Positions 23,881 to 34,309 of a stretch of DNA of 64,000 nucleotides are shown here, piece after piece (the stretch's first letter is position 1; every line of letters starts with the position of its first letter). The notes under the pieces were generated by a model. The model searched no databases and was not told the origin of the DNA. It saw nothing but the letters and a program-made list of their open reading frames with translations. The stretch is from contig CAMRHE010000018.1 in assembly GCA_947044405.1 (NCBI GenBank), forward strand, positions 6,023,501-6,087,500, in the 5' to 3' direction. This stretch comes from Leptodactylus fallax (lineage: Eukaryota > Chordata > Amphibia > Anura > Leptodactylidae). The translations under genes and the position numbers were made by a program.

Positions 23881-25010
23881 TAAGTTACCACATTGAAAGT
23901 GCCTAAACTGTCCCCACTGTAGCGATTTTTTCCATTTTCTTTTTTTATTCCCTGCTTTCCAAATGCCTTAACGTTTTTATTTTTCCATTCACTGAGCCGT
24001 ATGGGGGCGTAATGAGTGGAATTAGAGAAAAACTGCTTTTGTGCAACTTCTTTACGTGCTTCGTTTTTTACAGTGTTCACTGTGCAGTCAAAGTTACATG
24101 TCATCTGTATTCTGTGGGTCAGTACAATTACGGCAATACCAAATGTATATATGTGTTTAGGGTAAGAGAGTTGATTTGAATTTTTAATTCTTTTTTATGT
24201 TTTCAATATTTTTTATTTATTTTTTTATTTTTTTTATTTTGGAGGTGTCTTGAACCCCAGGAGGTCTGATCACTAATACAATGCACTGCAATGTATTTTA
24301 AAATTGTGGTGCTTCTATTACAGGCTGCCTATCGCAGTCTGTAATAAAAGTCTACACCAGACAAGCCCGAGAGCTTTCAATAGACTCCCAGCAGTCATGG
24401 TAATGGATCGCTAGCGATCCACTCCAAAATGGCATCTCAGTCATGTTTGACCAAAGTGTCTGGGAGGATTAATGCCTGCTTCAGTGTATGCAGTCCCAGC
24501 GGATCTCCAATATATAATACAGTGGAGATCCGCAGCTATGGTGGCCGTACTGCTCCTGAGCGGCTGCCATAATTAAATAACCAGGATTCACCATAATAGT
24601 ATAGCAGATGTCAGGAAAGGGTTAAATTATAGGAATTTTGATCCCATATGTTGAACACTGTAGCTGGAAAAATTATTAAAATGGCCATTGCTTACTGTAT
24701 TGTCTCCTAAGACAATGTAATAAAATGTGATCAAAATATCAGACATTCCCTAAAATTGTATTAATAAAGATTGCAACTTGCCCTGCAAAAAAAAAATATG
24801 CCTTACACAGCTCTAAAAAGAATATGGCAACATAAAGAAATTAAGTTCATGTTTTTGTTTTACATTTAAAAAAAAAAAAAAACATAACAAAAACTGTATG
24901 AATGTGGTGTCACTGTGACCATTCTGGTCTGCAGAGTGTCGGTAACCTGTATTAAAAACAAAGCCCAAAAGAAAATTATACCACTGCTGTTTTTTCACAC
25001 TTTCACTAAA
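23881..25010. repeat. Dispersed AT-rich frog repeat, family J
   Basis: This region contains long U-rich and A-rich arms around motifs such as GCCGTATGGGGGCGT, GTGCAGTCAAAGTTACATGT and, in reverse sense downstream, CTTGCCCTGCAAAAAA and ATTCTGGTCTGCAGAGTG. The same block order occurs at 49924-50260. I know this as a very common anuran repeat type without coding capacity. The middle (about 24250-24640) is a different GC-richer repeat with GGATCGCTAGCGATCCACTC. Confidence 0.5.
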
Positions 25011-25224
25011 TTCTGAAGTGTTTTCAAGCTTCCCATGCAGAATAATAATTGGAATCATTGTATGCACACAGTGAGGCATGATAGTGATAAATGTGCAACT
25101 AGCATACTTGCCTCTATTTTTACTACTGACATCCCAAGTATCTTCCACAACAATGAATCTACATCTGATTTCTCAATCCTGACAAGGCCCGGTACTGGTA
25201 CACCAATCTGTGTTTGTGACTTAA

Positions 25225-25479
25225 AAGGTTTGCCCAGGATATACAGTTTATCGCAAGGAGGTCCGGTCCTGCTACTTTCGGGCCTTGTTCTGGTCCTTAA
25301 CGCATGTGACTGCTAAGGCCAAACAGCGGCCTAAGGAAAGGACATGGGATGTCACAGGTGATATATGTGAGTTCCTTTCCTTAGGCCGCTGAGGTCACTG
25401 ATTGGTCTCAGCAATCGTGTTATGGGAGAACTTACGCCAGAAGAAGCACTGGACCGGACAGCAGCAGGGGTAACCCCTT
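25225..25479. mobile_element. MITE family D, TTAA-flanked
   Basis: TTAA at 25221-25224 and 25480-25483 enclose imperfect inverted ends (AAGGTTTGCCCAGGA against AGGGGTAACCCC). The interior includes GAGGTCACTGATTGGTCTCA, also present in the copies at 27382-27667 and 33208-33478. Confidence 0.7.
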
Positions 25480-25559
25480 TAACCTTCCAGCCGGCCCATG
25501 GAGTGCCAAACATATATCTGGTGGGGGTATATGTAGCATTCTAATTGTGCTATTCCCCC

Positions 25560-26300
25560 ATACTCAGGGCCACTTTTTGATACATCATGGAGTTGTTTTG
25601 TACCTGTGATTAGTTATCTGATATTTGTAACACCATAAGGAGTTTAGTGTACTACCTATACTTGTGCTGTGCTCTTTGATGGTAAACACTTGATTATACT
25701 GTTTGCATTTTTTTTTTACACTTGGCATAGCGTGGCAGCTTTGTTGTGGTTTCATTTTGCATATCCTAGACTTTTATTAACCAACTTTATCCCCTGATGA
25801 GTATAGCGAAACATGCATGTCAGGATTGCATGTTTGGTTATTTTTATTTGTGCTAGGCGCATTTTGTAATGTTTTGTATTGTTTTTGTTTTTTTGTTCTC
25901 TGTATATCAATTGTTTGAAGGGATTTGATAGGGATTTTTAATATTAGGGCCAGGTTCCAGTCGGGGGCACTTGCTATATAGGGCGGTGGCCCCGAGTTAG
26001 GACATTAGGGTCAACCTAGTTTTTTGGTATAGGGTGCAATAGGGATAGTTGAGATACAGGTGCTTCCTTATTTAGCCTGTTGACACTGGTGTTCCTAGAA
26101 TTATTGAACCGTGGACCATGTTACCCCTCTTCCCTTCTGGTATTTGTCATTCAGCAACATAGGCATCATCTGAATCACAGTAAGTGTCTGGTTGGTTTAT
26201 CCTATTCCAGGCTGCGGTGCCTGTTTTTGTATGCTGTTTTGTCTTGAATTTATATATTTGATATTCTGAGGGCAAGTTAACTGTGCTGTTTAGGGTGGTT
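25560..26300. repeat. Dispersed repeat carrying the CGAAAC/CCTGATGAG motif
   Basis: Contains TATCCCCTGATGAGTATAGCGAAACATGC at about 25789-25817, a degraded form of the CGTTTCG with TTCTTCA motif found at 11050-11095 and 63795-63825. It is followed by AT-rich non-coding sequence. Boundaries not determined. Confidence 0.4.
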
Positions 26301-26760
26301 ATATGTTTCTGTGATATTTATATTTTTTAATTACATTTATTAAAAGTTATATATTAATTTGTTATTGTGATTATCATTTTGTTTTCATTAGACATCTTAC
26401 ATTATTCCTTGCAACTCCCACACTAAAATATATAAGATAATATCTGTAAATGTGCCTGTAAAATGATGTGGAAGGTGTACTTTAAAATTAGTTCTTTGAC
26501 TACATAAAATTGGAGATTTTCTAACGGTATGACACCCTGACCCAGAGGATTAGTCATCTCCCAGGGTTAATCTTCTACTGGAACCATGAATGTTAAATAG
26601 AATAGCGTACAGAAAGAAGTGTAGGCTGAAAGATTGCACAATTCTTAATTACAATTCTCTGTACCCTCAAACACAGCTGGAGACCCTACATTTATATTGC
26701 ACATTGCCACTTGATCATGCAATGCTGACTCATTGTTGGAAAAGTTTATTTAGAATCTTT
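26301..26760. other. Unassigned AT-rich stretch
   Basis: No gene or repeat end recognised. Confidence 0.45.
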
Positions 26761-27950
26761 AAAATGTAAATTAAATATGTGGAGAGCAGTAAAAAAAATT
26801 ACTGGGGAATATAATAGGGAAAATCCAAGGTGTAAAAAGTCAAAAAGACTTCCTGATTGATGGTAAAGGCAGGAAACAGTTTTCGCCTTAGGATATAGCC
26901 AATGCTTTTGCAGATTACTATGGAAAATTATATATAGTCTAATTAGAGATAGCGAAATGCAACAACCAGGGAAACTGGATATTCAGGGCTTCCTAGAAAA
27001 CATAAATATTACTATCTCAGGAACAGCTGGATAAATTATACTAACCAATAGGTAAAGATGGAGTTATAAAAGCAATAAATGCTACCTAAGAAGGTTAGGA
27101 CGCTGAGCCAGATGGCCTGTCAAATGAGTATTATCAAACTAGTTTGGGAGAAGATCAGTAACAATACCAGGAAATGTTATTTCAAAGAAAAAAAAAAAAA
27201 CTTTTTTGTGAAACTCTGGTCTCCTATATGCTACAAATATTCAATTTAGCTGTAGAGATGTTGAAAGGCTCTATAACAGCCATTTTGCCTGAAGGAAAAA
27301 CCACCCAGAGTGTTATAGGCCAATATCACTACTAAATAGTGGTATAAAGATATTTGCTAGTTTCATTGCTTAACACCTTAAAGGGGTTTCCAGGATTGAA
27401 GCAACTCATGTGGAGGCCATTGGTGAGGGACTGGTGACGTCACTCACATATGTCACTGGCTCTCTGCCAGCATCCACTGAGGCCACTGATTGGTCTCACT
27501 TGTCACATTAGGTTGAGGACTTTCTGAACCAATGCCCCAGCAAGAGATCAAATGGAAACTGTTGGCGGATAATGGAGCATGGAGGAAAAGTGTGTATGCT
27601 TTATTTTTTTGAATTTTAAACCTCCCCTGGTCTCCACATGGGTTGCTCCAACTCCTGGACAACTCCTTTAAGCAAATTATCAATTGGAGCAGTTTAGGTT
27701 TGTTCCATGACAGCAAAAAAGAGATGCCACCAGGCAAATTCTGAATGTTATTGCTTATGCATGGATGGATGCATGGACTAATTTCAAGAGCGATCTTTAT
27801 TTTTTATTCATCACGACTCATAAGATAAAGACCCACTGGAACATATACTAAATAGCTATAGACACTCCAATAAGAATATCACAGAGATCAAGCACAATAA
27901 TACAGGAATGAAAACACAAATAAAAATAATAAACTACAAATACACTGAAA
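26761..27950 (+). pseudogene. Decayed L1/Tx1-like LINE ORF2 fragment, split by a MITE
   Basis: Translated pieces on the plus strand fit the N-terminal part of a LINE reverse transcriptase. A YRPISLLNSGIKIFASFIA segment ends at about 27375. After the MITE at 27382-27667, the reading resumes with EQFRFVP and RDATRQILNVIAYA, the next conserved block. Frames shift and stop many times. The homologous block at 31527-31716 is a second copy. Further downstream, 29191-29830 may be the same insertion's C-terminal part. Confidence 0.65.
27382..27667. mobile_element. MITE family D inserted in the LINE fragment
   Basis: TTAA at 27378-27381 and 27668-27671. Ends AGGGGTTTCCAGGATTG and TCCTGGACAACTCCT are inverted and imperfect. 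Core GGCCACTGATTGGTCTCA matches the other D copies. The LINE coding similarity continues on both sides, so this element is the younger of the two. Confidence 0.8.
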
Positions 27951-27954
27951 CTAC

Positions 27955-28632
27955 AAAGATGTTAGTCCATGCCCTCATAATCTCTTGCTTAAACTACTGT
28001 AACACCCTCCTCCATGGCCTCGACCCCTCCAGTCCACCTTAAACTGTGCTGCTCACTTAATACACCTCTCCTCCTGTTCTTCATCGGCCGCTCCCCTCTG
28101 CCAATCCCTTCACTGGCTATCCATTGCCCAGTGAATAGAGTTCAAATTACTAACGCTGACATACAAAGCTATCCACAACCTGTCCCCTCCATATATCTCC
28201 AATCTAATCTCCCGCTACTTGCCCACACGTAACCTCCGATCCTCCAAAGACTTCCTACTCCTCCAAAGACTTCTCCCGTGCATCCCCCTCATTACCAAGA
28301 CACATAAGACTGACCCCCACAATCACAAGCTTCAAGAAGGACCTGAAGACTCACCTATTCAGGAAGGCCTACAACCTCCAATGACACTACTGTCACCACA
28401 CCACCATTTGTACAGCCTCTACCCTCACCTTCTGTCTCTATCCCTCTTCCCTCATAGATTGTAAGCGCTTGTGGGCAGGGCCCTGTATCCCACTGTGTCA
28501 GTTGGTCACTATTAGTATTATATTTGTCTTGTATATTTTGTGTACTGTATGTAAACCCTCAAATGTAAAGCACCATAGAATTAATGGTGCTATATAAACA
28601 AACAATAATAATAAATAAACAATAATAATAAA
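27955..28632 (+). pseudogene. 3' end of an L2/CR1-like LINE with (AATAAT)n-type tail
   Basis: The end of a LINE-2 or CR1-type reverse transcriptase reads in broken frames: LNYCNTLL, then FKLLTLTYKAIHNLSPPYISNLISRY, then FKKDLKTHLFRKAYNLQ. The 3' untranslated part has ATTGTAAGCGCTTGTGGGC and GGTGCTATATAAA, followed by a tail of short AAT-rich repeats. That tail replaces a poly-A tail in these clades. It is truncated at the 5' end, with many frameshifts. No target duplication was identified. Confidence 0.75.
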
Positions 28633-29190
28633 ATATGGATACCTAGCACACTCCACTGATTGAAGTTATTAGGTAAGTATGCATGCTACCTACTATGGAA
28701 AATAGCAGCTAAAGCACAAGCATTGTTCCATGAAATATCCCACTGCCCCACATAATGTGTGCACAAAACATGCATCAACTCAATATTAACAAAAAGGAAT
28801 ATGATATAACAGTTTCAACAGGTCAAATTCTACAGGCCCAAAATAATAACTCCATGCCCCTTTATTCATCAACAAATGCATTTGTTTGCAATCATGGATT
28901 TATATTTAACCCTTTTGTACTATGGATGGCGCTCACCAGAGGTGTCCTGCCACCGATTATTTTTAACTTAGCATTTTAACTTAGCACTTATAACTTAGCT
29001 ATTTCTAGAACTCCTGTTAAAGTGTTTGGGAGTAGAGGCACGTCTGTGCCACAAGGGGGTTTCGCCACTCATCCCATGGCTGCATTCACAGTAAGGATAT
29101 AGGATAAATTGCTGATCAGTGGGAAACCAGTGGGATAGATAGAGCATAAATATTTTTGGTGCAATAACCACTTTAAATTTCTAAAACATA
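28633..29190. other. Unassigned stretch between LINE pieces
   Basis: No recognisable gene or repeat ends. It may be decayed LINE sequence, but I cannot show it. Confidence 0.4.
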
Positions 29191-29830
29191 TTTAGTCAGA
29201 AATTTTAATCTCAAAATTTTATATTTTGTCTTTAGAGGGTCAAAAGGCAAAATCAGAATATCTAATAAGGTCATTAGGATACGCTTAAGAAAAGGGAATA
29301 TTTACCTCCAGACATCATGAAGTATGCAGTCAAAATAGAAATGTCCAAAGCTTACTGGATGGAGGGCAATGATAATCTTTGGGTACATACAGAGCAGGTT
29401 TCATTGACAGAGTTTGTCTTTTAAACAACTTTTGTTGTTTGACCTCCATATTTTACCACCTGGGATACCTGCGGCCATTGAAACTGTTACAGTGCTGAAA
29501 AGTCTACCAGGATATAATAACTAAAATAAATTGCTCATCATCCATCCATAACTATCGCCATCTATCTGCAATGACTTTAAGCTGTATTATGTTAAGAATT
29601 TAATGACCAATTGCCACTATCTAAGTAGCATATCCCCAGAATGCTAACATTAGAAAGTCTATGGTGGAAATGCTCTTATCTTTCTTCAAGAGATACAAAA
29701 GTAAAGAAAACATGGACTTTCTAAAGTATTACAGAACTGAGATTATATCTAAAAATCAGATAATAAGTAAGATTGTTGGTTTAAATAGAACTCCCCCTGA
29801 AATCCAAAGTTTTATGACCACTACAGAGCA
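29191..29830 (+). pseudogene. Probable LINE C-terminal fragment
   Basis: A translated stretch near 29280-29420 (REYLPPDIMKYAVKIEMSKA, then W and LTEFVF) resembles the region after the reverse transcriptase in L1-like ORF2, where lPdi...Yy.A is typical. Frames are broken. It could be the distal part of the 26761-27950 insertion. Confidence 0.4.
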
Positions 29831-29835
29831 TAGTA

Positions 29836-30070
29836 AGGCTGGATTCATACCTGCACTTGTTGCCCATTTGGGCATTCCAGCCATCATTCTGCTTAAAAAC
29901 TCATTTTTTAGGCGTAAACCGGGCAGAACCCAATGGACCCCATAAAAGTCTATGGGGTCCGCGAATTTCCACAGGTAAACGCTTTTTTAAGCAGGTTAGG
30001 TTTATGTTCGTGGGGTCCCCAAGCGGACCCCACGAACAGAAACCCCAACGCAGGTGTGAACCTAGCATAA
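29836..30070. mobile_element. MITE family C copy
   Basis: Ends AAGGCTGGATTCATACCTGC and GCAGGTGTGAACCTAGCAT. A perfect hairpin inside pairs GTTCGTGGGGTCC with GGACCCCACGAAC at about 30007-30040. Confidence 0.75.
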
Positions 30071-30132
30071 CAGTGGGCTTTCCATAAGCTGCAATGAATT
30101 AATACTAAATGGTATAAAAGGGATGTTGCACT

Positions 30133-30412
30133 CAGTGGCGTAACTAAAGTCTTGTGGGCCCTGGTGCAAACTTTTGTCCTGGGCCCCTACCTCATCTCTA
30201 GAGCAAATTCTTGATAGTGATGGTTAGGGCTGCTAAGGAGTTTAATCAACCTTAGTGTGGTTAGGGTAATCTGTGGGTCTCCTTGGTTTATGGGCCAGAC
30301 GGAAGCTGCAATCTCAATACTGATGCCAGTGCTAATGGGCCCCCTAAGGCTTCTGGGCCCCGGTGCGACTGCACCCTCTGCACCCTCTGCACCCCCTCAA
30401 GTTACGCCCCTG
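30133..30412. mobile_element. hAT-type MITE with perfect 8-bp target duplication
   Basis: The octamer GTTGCACT occurs at 30125-30132 and 30413-30420. Between them is a 280-bp element whose ends are CAGTGGCGTAACTA and AGTTACGCCCCTG. An 8-bp duplication with CAGNG-type ends is the mark of hAT transposons. The interior has GGGCCC-rich blocks and a short CACCCTCTG triplication. Larger relatives are nested in the Helitron-like units at 59024 and 60855. Confidence 0.9.
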
Positions 30413-30420
30413 GTTGCACT

Positions 30421-31510
30421 ACTTGAGATGTCGTTAACAGAACCTCAGTTTAAGAGTTTCATATGAGAGGTTTAGAGCAGGCTGTGAAATAGTGTATTGG
30501 AAAGGGTTATTTGCCATTTCAAGTCTAGATTTGTTTTAGTAGTTTTACAAGAGGGTAGTGTCACCCCTATGTTGGGGAGACTGTGGGGGGTTATAAGGAT
30601 ATTTTTTATGTCATTGTGTGATTAGAGGATTTCAGGAACAGCTATTTGGGCCTCTCTCAAACATAGGGAGAGTTGATATATACACCTTCCCTACTTTCCA
30701 TGCAGGATTTTGTAAATGATGACAGATCTTTTTTTACATCTAGTGAATCAAAAGCTAAGAAAATCTCATCATAGCTTGATAATAAGACAAGTTGTAGGAA
30801 TTTGTGTACAGCGCCTTTGTCTGAAATAAGTGTAGACACAACTACTTTCTATTATCCAAAGACGCTATATGAATTAAAATGTGAACTTGTATTTTCCCAC
30901 ATGGGAGTAATGAGTCATTAGGCTTAAAATGTTTTTATAATTACCTTTATTTTCCTCTACAGAACTCAGTCTCTTTGAAATACGTTTTCACCCATAATCT
31001 ATGTACTAATTTATTCAGCTACAAATTAGACCACTGCTGCTATTCAGCCTCTGTTACATTAAACAATTGATTTATTCCCTTGACAAATTGTTTGCTGTAT
31101 TAAGCGACTACACTATGTTGCCTTTCCGCCATAGGGTTTCACAACACAAAGTGATATTGACATTGATTAGTGAATGCACCAAGTTTATCATTATCATATC
31201 AACATAGCTAGAGATTAAGCTGGGTGGAATGTATTGACTGTTTTTTTTTGTAAAAAAATAAAAAATAAAAATAAGAGAAAAAAACTTTTAGGACTATTAG
31301 ATATATTGGAAACAAAGGAAGGTAAATCCCTATATTTTCCAAGAGAGGAAGTTAGAAGATAAACCCTTATAAGAGAAGAAAAACTTTAAACTGTTATCCC
31401 AATGATATACAGTAGATGTCTAGACATCATAGAAAATAAATGTACCACTTTGCATCACCAATTTACTGAAGGTAAGACCAAATTGGTGGGAATGCTCAGA
31501 AATTTGCATT
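30421..31510. other. Unassigned stretch, possibly unique host DNA
   Basis: About 1.1 kb with no detectable element ends or coding sequence. Confidence 0.45.
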
Positions 31511-31526
31511 TTAAGGCAGGGGCCCC

Positions 31527-31716
31527 ACGTTAGGTTAGGCCAATGAGCCAGATGGCCTGACAAATGAGTATTATCTAGCTAGGTTGGGGAGTAGATCAGT
31601 AACAATATCAGGAAATATAATTTCACGTAAAAAAAAAACTTTTTTTGGTGAAAAAAGGCCAATATTGCTACTAAATAGCAGTATAAAGATATTTGCAAGT
31701 TTCATTGCTGAACACC
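31527..31716 (+). pseudogene. Small L1-like reverse transcriptase fragment
   Basis: Homologous to 27095-27377 with an internal deletion of roughly 75 bp. It encodes RPILLLNSSIKIFASFIAEHL, a conserved block at the start of the LINE reverse transcriptase. It is preceded by a GGGGCCCCACGT motif like a family B tip. Confidence 0.65.
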
Positions 31717-31720
31717 TTAA

Positions 31721-32007
31721 GGTTGGGGCCCAATGTTGCGTTTTGACCATGGCGGAAATGTCGTGGCAAAAAACACTGTGTTTTACATTACCTGCAAAGT
31801 GGATGGAATTCTGGTTAATCCCATCCACAAACTGCAGAAAAAATGCACAGAGGAAAAGATGGGACTTCAAAAACGCTGGAGTTTTTGAAAATTGCAGCAT
31901 GTCAATTATACCTATACAAAACTCTGCGGACTTTCTGTGAAAAAGACTGTGTTTCCACCGCGGTCTTTTCCACAGTGTATTTTTGCTGTGGCTTGATACA
32001 TGAGGCC
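31721..32007. mobile_element. MITE family B copy, TTAA-flanked
   Basis: TTAA at 31717-31720 and 32008-32011 bound a copy of family B in the opposite orientation to 19760-20094. It holds GGATGGAATT, GTTAATCCCATCCAC and TGTCAATTATACCTATAC. Non-coding. Confidence 0.7.
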
Positions 32008-32029
32008 TTAACCTAAAGGTGTATACTAG

Positions 32030-32405
32030 TTCTTTAAAATTTATGGCCTAGCTTTAGAATAGGCTATCAATATCTGATTGGTTGGGGTACAACTAACAGC
32101 ATTTCCACCAATCAGTTGTTTGAGAGGCTTCAGCACTCCAGTGAGCTCTACTTACCTTCCATTGTTTAAAAGGTGCTGATCATTACTTTTAGGGCTCGCT
32201 ATACCTGATCACAGCTTCATCCCATTCTACTAATTGGGAATGATCTGTGATATTAGGTACAGCTGCTACTAAAGGTACACTGTTGTGCTGTTACAAGGAG
32301 TGTGTACACAATGAAAGGGATGTAGTGCTTATAAGAGCACCTCAGTCCCTTTAAACAGAAAAGTAGGGGTTGAGAGTAATGGTACCCTAGGAATAGGCCA
32401 TCTAT
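32030..32405. repeat. Dispersed anuran repeat
   Basis: Contains GGCTATCAATATCTGATTGG, CCACCAATCAGTTGTTTGAG and CTCCAGTGAGCTCTACTTAC, in the order seen in a very common frog short interspersed repeat. It ends near GGAATAGGCCATCTATT. Recognition is from memory of the family. Confidence 0.5.
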
Positions 32406-32410
32406 TTGAG

Positions 32411-32612
32411 GCTAGGTTCACACCTGCGCCTGGTTTCCGTTCGGGGATTCTGTTCCCCTTTCCTGCAAGCAGCGCTTTTCTCTCCGGCCGAAACCGGGTG
32501 GACCCTATGGGGTCTGCAGGTTTCCGTGGGTAACCCCTTTTTAAGCTGATTGGGTTTCTGTTTTTTAGGTCCCCAAACAGAAACCTGAACGCAGGTGTGA
32601 ACCTAGCGTAAA
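32411..32612. mobile_element. MITE family C copy
   Basis: Ends GCTAGGTTCACACCTGCG and CGCAGGTGTGAACCTAGC are perfect 18-bp inverted repeats. Core GGTTTCCGTTCGGGGATTC matches the copy at 16345-16590. Confidence 0.85.
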
Positions 32613-33203
32613 AGAATAAGGGTGCTGTTACATTCTTTTTGGGGTTTTTTTGTTTCAAGCTGTGAATGTGTTTTTACTAAAAACTGCATCAGTTTTAAAA
32701 ATGTTTTCAAACGTTTTGTGCTTATTGTGCCTGGCAGCGCACTCCTACCGTGTCAACGTGCTGCTTCACTGTCTAGTCTTCATGAAGCTGCTGTCCAGAC
32801 ACTATCCCCTGCAAGTCAGGGGTGGAGAAAGGACACGCACAACTCTCAGCTTGACACTGTGACTTCCTCCTTTACTGCTGCAGATGTTACAATACAGCAG
32901 ACCTTTAGCAGGTTATCACATACGATGCAGTGGTAGGATAACACTGCCTGCCACCACAGGACCTTGCCTCCCATTCTCCAAGTGCTCACTCTAAGGAGCG
33001 CCAGTTTACTGAACTAGCTAAAGTCCTGCAGGCTGTAGCCCTGTCTCCACAAGCTTTCCACATGCTAGCTCTCCAAGTCTCACTAGCTGATTCCCCTTGC
33101 AAGCTATTCTTCAGCAGCGATTCATCTATCTATCTTGCTGAGCCATCTTCAAGCTGTCTCCTTCACCAACCCCACCTCCCCACGAAAGTATGGGAATGAA
33201 CCC
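32613..33203. other. Unassigned, GC-richer stretch
   Basis: A pyrimidine- and CTGC-rich sequence with short frames that show no domain. The composition is similar to U3 regions of LTR elements, but there are no termini to support that. Confidence 0.35.
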
Positions 33204-33207
33204 TTAA

Positions 33208-33478
33208 AGGGGTTGTCCCCAGCACTTCCTGGTCCTGCAGCACACAGTGGCTTGTTCTGGTGGAAGTCCTCACCGCACGTTACCGCTGAGGCCAATCAGT
33301 GACCTCAGTGGTCACAGGAAAGGACCCGGAAGTGTGGAGAGGACTTCTGCTGGAACAAACCTCCTGACACTGGAGTGACCAGGACAGGTAAGTATGGGTT
33401 TTGGGCTTTTTTTTTTTTTTTTTATGTTTCACCTTCCCTGGCCTCCTGGCCCAGAACTGTAATTCCTGGACAACTCCT
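33208..33478. mobile_element. MITE family D, TTAA-flanked
   Basis: TTAA at 33204-33207 and 33479-33482; ends AGGGGTTGTCCCCAGC and TTCCTGGACAACTCCT. The interior keeps GCTGAGGCCAATCAGTGACC and a long T run. Confidence 0.82.
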
Positions 33479-33482
33479 TTAA

Positions 33483-34295
33483 ATACAGACCCATTTTCCA
33501 CCTTAGGTAAACTGGGCAAAGCCTGACATCAGTAAGTTAGATGGCAGGGGAGTAGAAAAACAAATTCTCCTGTGGTGCAATTCATGGGGCATCTTTGCCT
33601 CCAAGGAATCATTGTGCCATACAGCTTATAGTTTGGGTTTGTTGGTACCCAGCTCTTCCAGGGACCCCTGGAGAGTTGGGTCTCAAGGTAATAGTAAAGG
33701 GGGTTAGTATTAGCCTCTTGATTGGCTAACACTAAGCCTTTCCTTCATTTTCTATTCCACCTAGGTACTGCAGTAAAATTGCAACAATTTTTGTGACTTT
33801 TTAAAAAAGTTGGAGATCATAAATATGTCTAGCTTACTCCAGATGCCTAAACCACACTCATAATGCACAAGAAAAAGGGAGAGTGCAGGGTTTAGTGCAA
33901 ATGTCAAACAACATTAATACATGTAACTAGGTTTTTATTGAACAATTTGATGTCCAAAGGCTCTATGTACCTAGTCTGTGGCAACAGTTTTAGTTTTTTT
34001 TGGACTATAAAACATTTGACCAACTTTAGCGGTCAGGCAGTGTCTGATGCAGTTTTATTTTTTAGGATTTCCTGGACAATACATTTATTTCTGAAATATA
34101 GGTAAGTATTTATGCCTTCCTTATCCTATCTGTGGTATATAATAGGAATGTGGCTATGGCTATATGGATCAGTAAATGCAGACAAAGCAGATACAGAAAA
34201 ATGTGTGGCTTCCATTACCTGTATTTAAAACCACGATTCTCGTTAGAAAACTGCTACAAGCAAATGTAATAATAAATTAAATGAATTAATAAATT
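33483..34295. other. Unassigned stretch
   Basis: Target-side sequence before the LINE insertion. I see no gene or repeat end. Confidence 0.45.
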
Positions 34296-34309
34296 AGAAA
34301 TTAAGAAAC

